DNA of 64,000 nucleotides from Chondrus crispus (lineage: Eukaryota > Rhodophyta > Florideophyceae > Gigartinales > Gigartinaceae), in the NCBI RefSeq assembly GCF_000350225.1, contig NW_005179236.1:1-64000 (forward strand), in the 5' to 3' direction. Positions within the stretch are counted from its first letter, which is position 1; each line of letters begins with the position of its first letter. Both the position numbers and the translations under genes were made by a program. The notes under the pieces are model-generated. The model did not search any database. It saw nothing but the letters and a program-made list of their open reading frames with translations, and had not been told where the DNA came from. Shown here in pieces: positions 21,439 to 30,844 of the stretch.

Positions 21439-23232
21439 TCAGCGCCGCTCGGTTGCGTCCTGCACCAGTCCCTCGAGAATCTCCACCGCTCCGCCTCCGT
21501 CGCGCCCGTTCATCCCGGCTTGGAACAGCCTCGTTGCTCGTGCTGCATCCCTCGCAACCCCGTCTGCTCCGTCCCGCAGCAGGCAAGCCAGTTTAAGCAT
21601 AGCGTCGCGGTCATGGCGCTTCTCGATCGCACGCTCGTACAATCGCGCCGCACGAGCCGCGTTCGTCCGCACTCCCCCCGTGCCTTGTACTAGCATGTTG
21701 CCGAGATGCACCATGGCCTGGACGTAGTCGTGCTCTTCAACCGCGCGCTCAAGTAGCTTTACAGCTCGCGCTGCATTCGGCACCCCGTGTCTGTCGTCCC
21801 GCAGTAGGAGCGCCAGTCCGACCATAGCAAGGGCATCCTGGGCCTCGTCGATCGCGCGTTCGTACAATTCTATTGCGCGAACTACATTCTTCTCCACTCC
21901 CGCCGCGCCAAGGGATAATAGCAGGCCCAGCCCTGTCATCGCGTGCACATCACCGTGCTCCAGGATCGCGCGCTCAAAGAGTTTCGCAGCTCGGACTTCA
22001 TCAAGCAGAACACCCTCCCTTCCATTCATCATCACGAATGCGAGTTTGCACATAGCGCCGCCATGATGCCCTTCCTGGATCGCGCGCTCGAACAATCCGA
22101 TGGCCCGAACCACGTTTCTCTCTACTCCCTCCGCCCCATCGTCCAGCAGGAGTCCGAGATAGTAAATGGCACTGACATCACCACTTCTGTCGATCGCGCG
22201 CTCGTACAACTCGACGGCCCGACTCACATTTCTCTCCACCCCCTCTGCACCCCTCTCCAGCAGGACTCCAAGACCCACCATCGCCTTAACATGATCGTGC
22301 TCCTTAATCGCGTCCTCGTACAGCTCCACAGCCCGTGCTGAATTCTGTGCCACCCCGTCCCCCCCGTCGCGCAACAAACCTGCTAGGTTGGACATCGCGT
22401 TGCAATCCTGAGATTTCTCGATCGCACGTTCGTACAACTCGACAGCTCGACTCACATTTCTCTCCACTCCCTCTGCGCCCGTCTGCAGCAAGCAACCGAG
22501 ATTCACCATGGCGTCGACATCGTCGTGCTCCTTAATTGCATCCTCGTACAGCTCCACAGCCCGCGCTGAATTTTGTGCCACCCCGTCCCCTCCCTCGCTC
22601 AATAAATCTGCTAGGTTGAACATCGCGTCGCAATCATGAGATTTTTCGATCGCACGCTCGTACAGCTCGACAGCCCGACCCAAATTTCTCTCCACTCCCT
22701 CTGCACCCTCCTCCAGCAGGAATCCAAGCTTCACCATCGCCCGAACATTTTCATGTTTGTCTATTGCGTTTTCATACAACTCCACAGCCCGTACTGCGTC
22801 CGTTTCCACTCCTTCTGCCCCCTTCACCAGCAGTTTTCCGAGTTTCACCATTGCGTCCGCATCATCGTATTGCCGCACCGCGCGTTCATACAGCCTCACA
22901 GCGCGCTGTGCATTGATGCTGACCCCTTCCGCGCCCTCTGTCAGTAGATTGCCGAGTCCCACCATCGCGCCGACATGATCGTGTTCCTCAATCGCGCTCT
23001 CGTATAGCTTAACGGCTCGTGCGGCGTCCTTCTCAACTCCGTCGCCGCCGTCCCTCAGCATGTTGCCTCGCTTGAACATGGCCTCTCCATCATCTTGCTG
23101 AGAACCCGCCGGTTGATTCTGTTCGGCGGCGATCCCGGAAGCTTCTTCCATACTCTGCGGCGCTTCTTCGGACAAGTAGGACATGGCTTCAGTATGCTCA
23201 CAAACGGCGCGACCCCGCCAAACATTCACCAC
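21439..23232 (-). CDS. Sel1-repeat protein, 597 aa
   Basis: After a ~45-residue Gln/Glu-rich N-terminus, the protein consists of about 14 Sel1-like (TPR-related) repeats, nearly all exactly 38 residues long. The consensus is xAMVxLGxLLxxGAEGVxx followed by NxxRAVELYERAIEKxxDV. Sel1 repeats form curved helical solenoids that hold protein complexes together; no catalytic part is present. Units 5-6 and 7-8 are nearly identical as a pair, pointing to a recent two-unit duplication. No signal peptide or transmembrane segment was seen, so it is probably cytosolic or nuclear, unlike ER Sel1/Hrd3. An alternative start is Met17 (MSYLSEE). It appears intact. Confidence 0.8.
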   Translation of the reverse strand: MVNVWRGRAVCEHTEAMSYLSEEAPQSMEEASGIAAEQNQPAGSQQDDGEAMFKRGNMLRDGGDGVEKDAARAVKLYESAIEEHDHVGAMVGLGNLLTEGAEGVSINAQRAVRLYERAVRQYDDADAMVKLGKLLVKGAEGVETDAVRAVELYENAIDKHENVRAMVKLGFLLEEGAEGVERNLGRAVELYERAIEKSHDCDAMFNLADLLSEGGDGVAQNSARAVELYEDAIKEHDDVDAMVNLGCLLQTGAEGVERNVSRAVELYERAIEKSQDCNAMSNLAGLLRDGGDGVAQNSARAVELYEDAIKEHDHVKAMVGLGVLLERGAEGVERNVSRAVELYERAIDRSGDVSAIYYLGLLLDDGAEGVERNVVRAIGLFERAIQEGHHGGAMCKLAFVMMNGREGVLLDEVRAAKLFERAILEHGDVHAMTGLGLLLSLGAAGVEKNVVRAIELYERAIDEAQDALAMVGLALLLRDDRHGVPNAARAVKLLERAVEEHDYVQAMVHLGNMLVQGTGGVRTNAARAARLYERAIEKRHDRDAMLKLACLLRDGADGVARDAARATRLFQAGMNGRDGGGAVEILEGLVQDATERR

Positions 23233-23642
23233 CTGCCCTTGTTCACTACTATACCGAGAGTGAAGAGTAGCGCAGAGTTCACATGTTTACGTTGCCGCCG
23301 TGCATGCGCCCCTCGATGACACGTTGATGTTTCGTGCAGCGAGTGGGGATCTGCCGAGTATCATAACATAAAAAGCTTCGAATTTTATTTCTTTTCAACT
23401 TTGATGCGCACGTTTTCTATTTTTCTGAAGTTTTAGAACCGAATAGAAAGCACTTTACGCAATGTTTAGCCGCCTTACACTAGTTACAGTAAGCCGACTT
23501 TTCCTGTTGAACACCATTGAAAACAAGCACTGCCGCATCGCCCACCCCCAACGCCCACCCCACCGTCGTCCCCCCTCCCCCTTCTTCCCCCCCTGTTGCC
23601 GCCCCACCCTTCCTTCCCGTTTACCCCTCCCGCCTCTCGCGC
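23233..23642. other. Upstream region of the 597-aa Sel1 gene and intergenic sequence
   Basis: No gene was seen. The first ~250 bp is AT-richer and may hold the promoter of the minus-strand gene. The stretch at about 23525-23570 (GCACTGCCGC...CAACGCCCA) resembles 20580-20612 next to the orphan block, a trace of local duplication. Confidence 0.35.
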
Positions 23643-24331
23643 TCACCGCTCGTACCGCCCACTGCCGCCCGATCTGACATGCTCCAACGCCGCAGGTGTG
23701 GCTAAAGCCTCCACGTTTGTGGCTTCTTCGATGTCCATCTCACACGAACGCGCAGCTCGATTTGCGTCCGCAGCTACGCCGTCCGCCCCGTCCCGCATCN
23801 NNNNNNNNNNNNNNNNNNNNNNNNNNNNNNNNNNNNNNNNNNNNNNNNNNNNNNNNNNNNNNNNNNNNNNNNNNNNNNNNNNNNNNNNNNNNNNNNNNNN
23901 NNNNNNNNNNNNNNNNNNNNNNNNNNNNNTCCCCGAACCACACCACCCATTTTCTCTGCGTGCCTTCGTTGACGTCCATCTCGAACCGCCCCACCGCATG
24001 CACCACCGCCTTCCGCGCCAACCCTTCCGTGCCTTCCCTCGTTGTCATCGCAAGATTGCATTGCATCTCCCTTTACCGGAATTGCCTATCACTATCGCTT
24101 GTTCATACGGTGTCGCAGCCCGCACGGCGTTTGTCTCGATGCCTTCCTCGCTCAGTTCTGGGAGGATTCCCAGACTGACCATTGCACCAACGTATTCAGC
24201 CCTGTCGATCGCCCTGTCTCACACCTTGTTGGTAACGCGTTACATTGCACTCCTTTCGGGTCCATAGACAACAGAAGCTTCTCAAACACCCCCTATTGTA
24301 CCGCTGTTATACGCCTTGCCCATCATTGCCC
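23643..24331 (-). pseudogene. Decayed Sel1-repeat sequence around an assembly gap
   Basis: Fragments of Sel1 units can be read on the minus strand on both sides of the gap, in different frames: MRDGADGVAADANRAARSCEM on the left, and TREGTEGLARKAVVHAV and related pieces on the right. They align with the 38-residue unit of the neighbouring genes but carry frame changes and substitutions. This is probably the 3' continuation of the Sel1 gene that starts at 25114. Confidence 0.6.
23800..23929. other. Assembly gap (130 N)
   Basis: A run of 130 undetermined bases. It lies inside repeated Sel1 units, a likely cause of assembly failure. Confidence 0.99.
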
Positions 24332-25114
24332 TTAAGCGCAACCAAATCGCGCGTGTCCTGTTACGCGGCACTCCTGCGCCATTCCACAGCAGGTTCGCGA
24401 GACCGACCAACGCAGCCCGAGAAGGAACATCGCAGCGACATCATCGGCCGTGTCAATCGCCCCCTCCCACAACTCCATCGCGCGTACCGCGTCACGCTCT
24501 ACTCCTTCCGTGCCAGTAGACAGTAGGAGCCCGAGAAGGAACATCGCATTGACATCATAAGCCCTGTCAACCGCCCCCTCCCGCAACTCCATCGCGCGTA
24601 CCGCGTCACGCTCCACCCCTTCTGCACCCTTATACAGAAGGATCCCGAGATTGACCATCGTACCGACGTGATCACCCTTCTCGATTGCTCTTTCGTACAA
24701 CTCCATCGCGCGTACTGCGTTACGCTCTACCCCTTCTGCGCCATTTTTGAGCAGGTTCCCGAGAAAGTCCATCGCATTGACGTCATCAGCTTTGTCCATC
24801 GCCCTCTCCCACAACTCCCTTGCTCGAATCGCGTTACGTTCCACTCCTTCTGCGCCCTTGTACAGCATCCATCCGAGCATGTTCATCGCGCTGACGTCAT
24901 CAGCCATGTAGATCGCCCTCTCCCATAGCTCCTTCGCTCGTACCGCATTGCGCTCTACTCCTTCCGCGCCTTTTTCGAGCAGGACCCCGAGGTTGACCAT
25001 CGCAGTAACGTCATCAGCCTGGTCGATTGCCCGCTCGTATAGCTCCACTACCCTGGCTGCATTGCGTTCAGCACCTTCTCCTTCATGGCGCATGGACGTA
25101 CTAGGGTTGTACAT
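24332..25114 (-). CDS. Sel1-repeat protein, 260 aa, frame-shifted at the 3' end
   Basis: It has about six 38-residue Sel1 repeats, starting MYNPSTSMRHEGEGAERN and continuing with units of the type GAEGVERNAVRAMELWERAI. Near 24.42 kb the repeat pattern leaves this frame: the last ~23 residues are not Sel1-like, while another frame of the same strand goes on with a recognisable unit (ALVGLANLLWNGAGVPRN). The gene therefore has a one- or two-base shift there and is probably a pseudogene, or the assembly is wrong near the gap. Its sequence is much closer to the Sel1 gene at the right end of the window than to the 597-aa one. The conserved upstream block abuts its start. Confidence 0.65.
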   Translation of the reverse strand: MYNPSTSMRHEGEGAERNAARVVELYERAIDQADDVTAMVNLGVLLEKGAEGVERNAVRAKELWERAIYMADDVSAMNMLGWMLYKGAEGVERNAIRARELWERAMDKADDVNAMDFLGNLLKNGAEGVERNAVRAMELYERAIEKGDHVGTMVNLGILLYKGAEGVERDAVRAMELREGAVDRAYDVNAMFLLGLLLSTGTEGVERDAVRAMELWEGAIDTADDVAAMFLLGLRWSVSRTCCGMAQECRVTGHARFGCA

Positions 25115-25262
25115 TGCGGGTAAGACGTTGTGCTGTTTGTGATGACGCGAGTAATGGGGCTGGTCGCGCGCATGCGTAGGTCGGCTAGAGTGTTTGTGCG
25201 CGGAGTCTTTGGGGATTACGTTGTCGGTGGCGACCCGGTCGCCCCACCTTATGTTAACTGTT
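25115..25262 (-). promoter_or_regulatory. Conserved upstream block of the Sel1 gene
   Basis: This block lies directly before the start codon at 25114 and is repeated at 20608-20762. The first ~30 bp (ATTGCGGGTAAG...TTTGTGATG, read on the plus strand) also matches the bases just upstream of the Sel1 gene at 63972. Conservation outside the coding part suggests a promoter/5' leader carried along in gene duplication; a repeat element is the alternative. Confidence 0.5.
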
Positions 25263-25606
25263 GGGGTGCTCAGGCGGAAGGAGATAGGGAAAAAATGTGC
25301 AAGGTAAGAGGTATGCTTGGGTTCCCCATTTTACACATCTTCGCACCCGCCTCCTTAAGAGCATTACATTTATCCCTTCCTCTGTATTGTGCCCATACAT
25401 GGGCAGAAATGCCTAAAACGGGCAGTGGAATTGGCAAAAAGCTTAGTTAAGATCAGAAACATTTGTACAAATGGTAAAGACGGTTCTGACACGTTCTCGT
25501 TTGCCTTCGCACCAGCGGCGCGGTTGTGTTTTAAACAATAAAATGTGGCAAACCACATCGCCAAAAGACAGTGTCCCGCGGATACTGTGAACAGCATACA
25601 CCGCGG
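25263..25606. other. Probable 3' end region of the DIRS-like element
   Basis: No gene was seen. A palindrome-like sequence (TGCCCATACATGGGCA, near 25388-25403) followed on the minus strand by GAGGAAGGGATA resembles, in inverted orientation, 58738-58782. It may mark the terminal inverted repeat of the DIRS-like element. Confidence 0.3.
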
Positions 25607-26632
25607 TTATGCCCATGGCGACCCTGCCGCAATCCCCCCATCCTGCAGCAGACGGCGAACAGCTCGATTGAGGACAGCCAAACGGCGAGCAGTGGACGGG
25701 GGGATTGTGACGCTGAGGAGGAGGGCACGGCCGGTTTGGAGGTAAGTGGTGGCGCTCTTCGGATCGGACCAGCGGCCACGCCTAATAATTTCAGCAATAG
25801 GTAGTCCATGTAGCGAGTCATGTGTCGCACCACCATGTCGAATACTGTCTAGCGTAAATCCCTCAGAGCCCAATGCGAACCACTGCAGCGAGCGATGGAA
25901 AGTCTTCCGCAATTTCTCATAACTCAGCGGAAACAAAGGCCCACCGTTTCCTACTTCCCCGGCGCGAGCTGCCACATAACTAGGTAGTAGTTGGAGCAGG
26001 AGGCAATCGGAAATGCGAACAAACTGGTTCGGACCGGTTTTCGTGTCGACAAGACGAAGGCCAGCGAGAGACGGTAACCTCCAATGGGTGAGGCGGGCAT
26101 CGCCGGGCAGAGCTATATCTTGGACTGACAAGTTGAGAAGCTCGTTAGCCCATAAGTACCAGTTGAACTGTAGACGGAAGGCAACATTGTATACGGAAAG
26201 ATTACGTTTCTCATATTCGCAGGCAATCCCATTTAGAATAGAATACAATAAAGGTGGAGGAGACTGGCGAGAGACAAGGCGGTCCCATCCCCGAAGAGCC
26301 AACCGACAACCAACCATTTTCTTGCGGTGAGCTGGCACGAGTAACTCATAGCCAAATACTGCATAAACCATACGCTTTTTGGCTCCCCGTGACGCATCGT
26401 CTTGGTATTTCCAGACCAAGAAGCTCTGAAGCGCTGTATCCACGTCTTCCGCGGAGCAAGCACGCAGGTCGCGTTCCCTGCAGAATGCAGCAAAGCGTAA
26501 CACCCCGATACGATACACTTCAAACGTCTTTGGCGCCACCGCGTTCCGCTGCAGTACGGAGAGAGATTCAAGGGCTGATAAAATCTGCGCGACGATGGGC
26601 GTTGCGAGGGGCATATCGACAAGAGGCAGCAT
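25607..26632 (-). CDS. Tyrosine recombinase of the DIRS-like element, 341 aa
   Basis: The C-terminal half is a tyrosine recombinase of the DIRS kind: SIRHGGATHDSLHG holds the conserved Arg-His box, IIRRGRWSDPKSA the RGRW box, and the Tyr in TTYLQTGRALL the nucleophile; a first Arg is likely in the LRLVDTKT region. The N-terminal part (about residues 30-110) looks like the SAM-like core-binding domain (FEVYRIGVLRFAAFCRERDL). Such enzymes insert a circular cDNA without target duplication, replacing an integrase. The start Met at 26632 lies just past the RNase H coding end, the usual overlapping arrangement in DIRS. Confidence 0.8.
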   Translation of the reverse strand: MLPLVDMPLATPIVAQILSALESLSVLQRNAVAPKTFEVYRIGVLRFAAFCRERDLRACSAEDVDTALQSFLVWKYQDDASRGAKKRMVYAVFGYELLVPAHRKKMVGCRLALRGWDRLVSRQSPPPLLYSILNGIACEYEKRNLSVYNVAFRLQFNWYLWANELLNLSVQDIALPGDARLTHWRLPSLAGLRLVDTKTGPNQFVRISDCLLLQLLPSYVAARAGEVGNGGPLFPLSYEKLRKTFHRSLQWFALGSEGFTLDSIRHGGATHDSLHGLPIAEIIRRGRWSDPKSATTYLQTGRALLLSVTIPPSTARRLAVLNRAVRRLLQDGGIAAGSPWA

Positions 26633-26848
26633 CGGCTGGTTGGTGTTCCGTAGGAACCCAGTGGAACAAGAGCTCGATGTTTGCCAGTAGTGACCAAGCA
26701 GCCAATTTCCTGCAAGTTTGGTTCAGGCGACGAGACGGACTACGACCTTTGGCCAAAGCACCCAGACCAACAAGGCTATCTGGAAAAACCATGACCCTCT
26801 TACCCCGAGTAACGGATGATCTCCCCATATCCCTAGCATTCAATTTAA

Positions 26849-27071
26849 GGATCAGTATCCTGATCCATAAATTTAAAATGCGCACTAGTTCGTCAATAAT
26901 TCCTTGCACGAAATACCTTTGAACTATGTTGTAGTTCGCGAGCAGTACAAACATCTGCAAAAGAGTTTGAGAAAAACAGAGCAGATGGTCTAGGGCTATA
27001 GGCAGCCCGAAAGGGACTGTTCCGGGAGCCAAAAATACCCCCTTTTCGGCTAAGGATCAGTATACTGATCC
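26849..27071. repeat. Two copies of an 18-bp palindrome at the left side of the piggyBac-like insert
   Basis: GGATCAGTATACTGATCC is perfect at 27054-27071 and has one changed base at 26849-26866. Each is followed by ATAR. The ~180 bp between them holds no gene. Confidence 0.8.
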
Positions 27072-27413
27072 ATAGCAAGGTGGTTTTGCGCAAAGAAGTG
27101 CACTGTATGGCTGCTTTATAGTGCTGCGCTTGGTCCGCATTCGACCCTGAGGCTCTTCGCAATGCATTGCCAACGACCTATGAAACAGGTCTTAAACCAC
27201 AAGCACGTCACGTAATCTGCGACGGACGCAAGGTGGGGTAGTGTACTACATGTAGTACAGTCAGCCAGCACTGTTTAAAGTGGTAGAACACTTCATTTAT
27301 CAGGGAGGTTTACATAGGTCCTTAGTAGACATAGGTTTAAGACTTGCGACCTCAGACAAAGTGTAAGACATGTGCAGACCACGATGGGAATAGAACAACG
27401 GCAATATCAAAGC
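27072..27413. other. Left noncoding part of the piggyBac-like insert
   Basis: No gene was seen. A sequence GACCTATGAAACAGG (about 27175-27190) resembles GACCTATGAAGCAG near 30779-30792 at the other end, in the same orientation. Confidence 0.35.
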
Positions 27414-28049
27414 TCATGCGTTTCGAATCGAAGCCCTTCGCGCGCGCTTTCGAGGCCTCACCATTGGTGTCACAATAGGGTCCTCATCGGTTTGACTGTC
27501 AGGGGCGCCCCGAGTGAAACCTGGATGAGTTTTAGGGGATTTAGGGGCGGGCGTTTCGCGTGCTTCTAAACTAGCTTTAGAATGCCAAAGTTCCCAGCAG
27601 CTTTTCCGTAATCCAGGGTAGATGCGAACACATAGGTGTACGTGGCAAAGGTTACACTTAAATGAAGAACGGTGTCCACGAAAAGAGGGTGTTGCCTGAG
27701 AGCTTGCCGCTTCGGTCACATCTGAAGCCTGAGATGTGTTGCTAATGCCACAAAGTGAACAATATAAATGTTCGCGAACCTGTTTCTGTTTGTGCATAGA
27801 TCCCATCCTAAGCTTGATACCGTCTTGCCCATTAAAGAAAATCAACCGCCGCCTCTTTCTTGACTTAGCTAGTGAGCTGAGCCGTGACACATCAGCTTTT
27901 GTAATGCTCCCTGTAGGTGAGTTCATCACATCTGGAACTGCTGACGCGACCTGCAATCTATCAGCACGTTGAAGAAGCTCGCCTGATACATCGTAGATAA
28001 AGTCAGCAAGAGACTGGACAGAGTTGAGGGAGTCTCTAAATCTCTTCAT
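27414..28049 (-). CDS. C-terminal part of the piggyBac-like transposase with cysteine-rich finger, 211 aa
   Basis: This lies in the same frame as the 768-aa part and is separated from it by one TGA (the stop that ends at 28089); the 13 codons between the stop and the Met at 28049 are open. Residues of about 95-145 hold a finger of the piggyBac CRD kind: YCSLC, then FKCNLCHVHLC, then C-W-E-L-W-H. In piggyBac this finger binds the transposon ends. The remaining C-terminus is basic (RPRKRARRASIRN), like a nuclear localisation signal. Either the copy is inactivated by the TGA or the two parts were once one protein of about 990 residues; alternatively the finger protein is made separately. Confidence 0.65.
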   Translation of the reverse strand: MKRFRDSLNSVQSLADFIYDVSGELLQRADRLQVASAVPDVMNSPTGSITKADVSRLSSLAKSRKRRRLIFFNGQDGIKLRMGSMHKQKQVREHLYCSLCGISNTSQASDVTEAASSQATPSFRGHRSSFKCNLCHVHLCVRIYPGLRKSCWELWHSKASLEARETPAPKSPKTHPGFTRGAPDSQTDEDPIVTPMVRPRKRARRASIRNA

Positions 28050-28088
28050 GCTACCATAAACGTCTCGCGACTCCAGAAGATGAGCCTT

Positions 28089-30395
28089 TCATTGCAGTCG
28101 GTATGACGTAAATGCATTCACGGATAGGGTTTTAAGCGTTTGAATAACCAGCTTCTGTTCCCAGCGGAGAGATGATGTCGAGGAGCGCATAATGGCGCGC
28201 GCTTGGGCCGTTCCATCGACACCCCCCTTAGTCTTGGAATACAAACTTTGTATTCCGTGCTTGAAAACCTTGATAGGAGGCATCGGCCCTCTCTCTTTTA
28301 TATCTTCGTTTATGACCTTCCAGAATGAAAGTTTGTACTCTAATAGACGTTTTGTCTGAGCATCTGTAAAATTTGGAGGGACCAGATCGCCATCAGAAGG
28401 TCCATGAGCCCAGCTGGCCAGAGCTCTTGCCTTTGGTGCAAGGGCCATCTCCAACGCACTTAACACGTGCTCCGGCGCCCGCACGATGACTACGTATAAA
28501 AGACCAGTCTCAGACGCTGATACATACACTGCAAGACAAACACGTAGCACCAGTATTTGTTGTAAAACTTGGCCCATGTGAATATCAGGTATGTACTGAC
28601 GAAAGGTTGCGTCGCCAACCTCGCACGTAATGGGATCTGCTGATGCAATCCCCATCGCCCGGTCCAGCGAGCTGGAGGCAACACTTGACTTGATTTCAAC
28701 ACTGGCCAAGATGCCCCCTAATCCGTTGCTCTCCGTTAATCCATCCAGTCCCAGCACTGTGTGGTCAATTATTGCGACTCCGTCCGCAGAGCACGCAAGC
28801 CATGACTCCACCTTACGCGCTACCATTCCAAGTTCGAATAAACCCTTTACAAAAGGCTTTGCCTCCAGCGCTAAGAAAGCAGCCTTCTCGTTTGCAGTTC
28901 CCCGCATCATCGCCTCAGTCGATCGCGATCCACTAAACCACGATTCGGTGCATTGGCGGAGCAACTGTTGGGGTCGCGGGGCTTCTGTAGTACAAACGGC
29001 GAGCCCAAGAAGCTGCCGCATGGCACTGTCTGACATTATAAATCGACCAGCAAGCGTTCCTGTCACTCTAAACTGCCTCATGACGAACCAATCCGCGCAA
29101 CGTTGTCCGATCGTTAGAATCTGGCAATGCTTCATGACCTCCCTTGCAACAGCGCTCTTGGTTGAGGAGTCATTCTCAAGAGGCCATGTCCGTGGTGAGA
29201 TTCTGTCGGCCCACGCTCCGAAAAGGAGCGACCCGCAGGCCTCCGGCCGTGGTGACGCAACCCAAGTGGCTATTGACTTAGCCATAGATGAGGGCAGGTT
29301 GTGAGCAAAGCGCAGAACTTTGCTAAACTTAGTTGTGCCTTTTTCTCTAATAGCCACAGCTGAAACCCTCTGCCTGGGCGGTGCGTCTGGTCCTGTGGCC
29401 TTGAGAAGCTTAGTGGCGCAGAACGCCGCAGGGGCCTGGTCTACAGAGTCGTCAATTATAAAGCTCCTCGGCCGGTCAGATGTGAAGTTGCCGGTTGCAA
29501 TTGGGGTAACGTTTTGCTGTACTCCATCTACTGGTACATCTTCATCAACTTCTAACTCCCCGCCATCATCGTCCACATCATCCCCCCCAATATCGCCCCC
29601 CTCGTCCTCCTCCCTATCAGAACGCCCAATCTGCAGGAAAGAATTACCGACAAAAGGGTGACAGTGCAGGAGGTGCTCCGGCATTACGAAGAGGGATCCA
29701 ATTTCATGCGCGAGCAAACTACGAAGCAGCGACAACTTTCCATAGCCTCTGTCGGCTGTCACAATTACCCCATGGTGACTGTGAGATCCCTGGTCTTTAA
29801 GAACCATCGACAGCAGCTCATCCACACTAGAAGTCTGCGATTGGCCCCGGCGGCGAAATCGTACAAATAGCGTTAACCGCGAGAAGGGATCAGCCAGAGC
29901 GTCAGCGCAGTGTCCCTCTTTGTCAGCCTTGCGGTTAGATATTGTTTTGACCTGATTATCGCTCGCCCTTGTCCCGTACAAGTCATCGTCGAGCGTTAAG
30001 ATTGTGTAAGGCGAGTTAAAAAACATTCTACATGACAGTTGAAATGCGGCCTGTTCAAACCCACTCAGTTGCACTGTTTGGTCCCTCTGGGAGTTCCAAG
30101 AGCTCTCTCCAGTGGTACCACGGCCCATCACAGAGTATGCTTTGATGTTGTTAACAATAAAACGTATTCTCTCCAAAGAAAGGTGCGTCTTAACCAAACA
30201 GTTCAAGATTTCAATGGACTTCTGTAGACTAAGCCCTGTTGTATGCGACAGCAGCACCACGGAAAGAAACCGGTACATGTCCCATAGCTTAAGTCTTTCA
30301 ACTGGGAGATCATGAAGTACAATGTGTTCATTAGTCCATTCCATGCATTTGTTTAGTACGTCGCCTCCCTCATCTTCGCGATTGCAGACGTCCAA
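28089..30395 (-). CDS. piggyBac-like transposase joined to a YqaJ/lambda-exonuclease-type nuclease domain, 768 aa
   Basis: Residues of about 15-240 resemble the piggyBac DDE domain: CMEWTNEHIVL and an LWDMYRFLSVVLL helix, the first acidic box TLDDDLYG (D136-138) and the second VTADRGYGKLSLL (D215). The third catalytic Asp could not be placed. An acidic linker (about 259-290) follows. Residues of about 427-630 match the YqaJ/PD-(D/E)XK fold: W436 and RVTGTLAG (443-450), GTANEKAAF (E503), ACSADGV (D538), VEIKSS (E567-x-K569), and Gln-rich GQVLQQ (608-613). YqaJ nucleases resect or nick DNA in phage recombination. The N-terminal Arg/Gly-rich part (30353-30682, RGRGRGRARG) lies in a different frame of the same strand, so a frameshift near 30.37 kb or an unrecognised intron separates it. 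The combination is unusual for piggyBac. Confidence 0.7.
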   Translation of the reverse strand: MDVCNREDEGGDVLNKCMEWTNEHIVLHDLPVERLKLWDMYRFLSVVLLSHTTGLSLQKSIEILNCLVKTHLSLERIRFIVNNIKAYSVMGRGTTGESSWNSQRDQTVQLSGFEQAAFQLSCRMFFNSPYTILTLDDDLYGTRASDNQVKTISNRKADKEGHCADALADPFSRLTLFVRFRRRGQSQTSSVDELLSMVLKDQGSHSHHGVIVTADRGYGKLSLLRSLLAHEIGSLFVMPEHLLHCHPFVGNSFLQIGRSDREEDEGGDIGGDDVDDDGGELEVDEDVPVDGVQQNVTPIATGNFTSDRPRSFIIDDSVDQAPAAFCATKLLKATGPDAPPRQRVSAVAIREKGTTKFSKVLRFAHNLPSSMAKSIATWVASPRPEACGSLLFGAWADRISPRTWPLENDSSTKSAVAREVMKHCQILTIGQRCADWFVMRQFRVTGTLAGRFIMSDSAMRQLLGLAVCTTEAPRPQQLLRQCTESWFSGSRSTEAMMRGTANEKAAFLALEAKPFVKGLFELGMVARKVESWLACSADGVAIIDHTVLGLDGLTESNGLGGILASVEIKSSVASSSLDRAMGIASADPITCEVGDATFRQYIPDIHMGQVLQQILVLRVCLAVYVSASETGLLYVVIVRAPEHVLSALEMALAPKARALASWAHGPSDGDLVPPNFTDAQTKRLLEYKLSFWKVINEDIKERGPMPPIKVFKHGIQSLYSKTKGGVDGTAQARAIMRSSTSSLRWEQKLVIQTLKTLSVNAFTSYRLQ

Positions 30396-30682
30396 AACAA
30401 CCTCGCCCGCTCCCCAACCACTTCCTCCGCGAAGAAGCCCTCGAGAACGACACCCAGGGCCGCACCTTGACTACTTATCCGCCATCCTTGCACAGCCGCT
30501 GACTTCCCACGCGAGCTCTGCGCTGCCCCGCGAACTCCTCCCCTTCCGCGCCCTCGACCTCTTCCACGGGCTCGGCCCCTCCCACGGCCATGAGCCCTCT
30601 CGCTGCGAACCCTGTTGTCGCCTTCGGGCTGCGGTGATGTAGGAAGAACGGTTGACATGGTAGTCCTAAGCCTCTTTTGCAA
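30353..30682 (-). CDS. Arg/Gly-rich N-terminal part of the piggyBac-like transposase, 109 aa
   Basis: It starts MQKRLRTTMSTVLP and contains an RG-repeat tract (about residues 30-48), likely nucleic-acid binding, then FFAEEVVGERARLFWTSAIAK, which resembles the N-terminal part of a piggyBac domain. It overlaps the start of the 768-aa frame by 43 bp in another frame. Confidence 0.45.
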   Translation of the reverse strand: MQKRLRTTMSTVLPTSPQPEGDNRVRSERAHGRGRGRARGRGRGRGRGGVRGAAQSSRGKSAAVQGWRISSQGAALGVVLEGFFAEEVVGERARLFWTSAIAKMREATY

Positions 30683-30844
30683 GGAAGTGGGCGTCCTGTT
30701 GCTTCCACTTTGCCGTTTTTGATTTTTGAAAACTTGAATGATTCGGGGTAATGAGCTCTTTCGGTCGATACCGGCTTTGACCTATGAAGCAGACTGTAAG
30801 GGACCCTTATGGGGTGCTCAAAACACTCCTCAAGTCGGGTCTAC
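30683..30844. other. Upstream region of the piggyBac-like gene
   Basis: No gene was seen. It probably contains the promoter and one transposon end. Confidence 0.3.

Noticed and set aside
21943-22947. Plus-strand frames with a regular Leu/His/Ser pattern opposite the Sel1 arrays
   Set aside because: Their periodicity only reflects the 114-bp Sel1 repeat on the other strand.
20608-25262. CRISPR-like or satellite array among the repeats of the Sel1 region
   Set aside because: Repeats are coding (38 codons) or single blocks; there is no constant-repeat, variable-spacer pattern and the DNA is eukaryotic.
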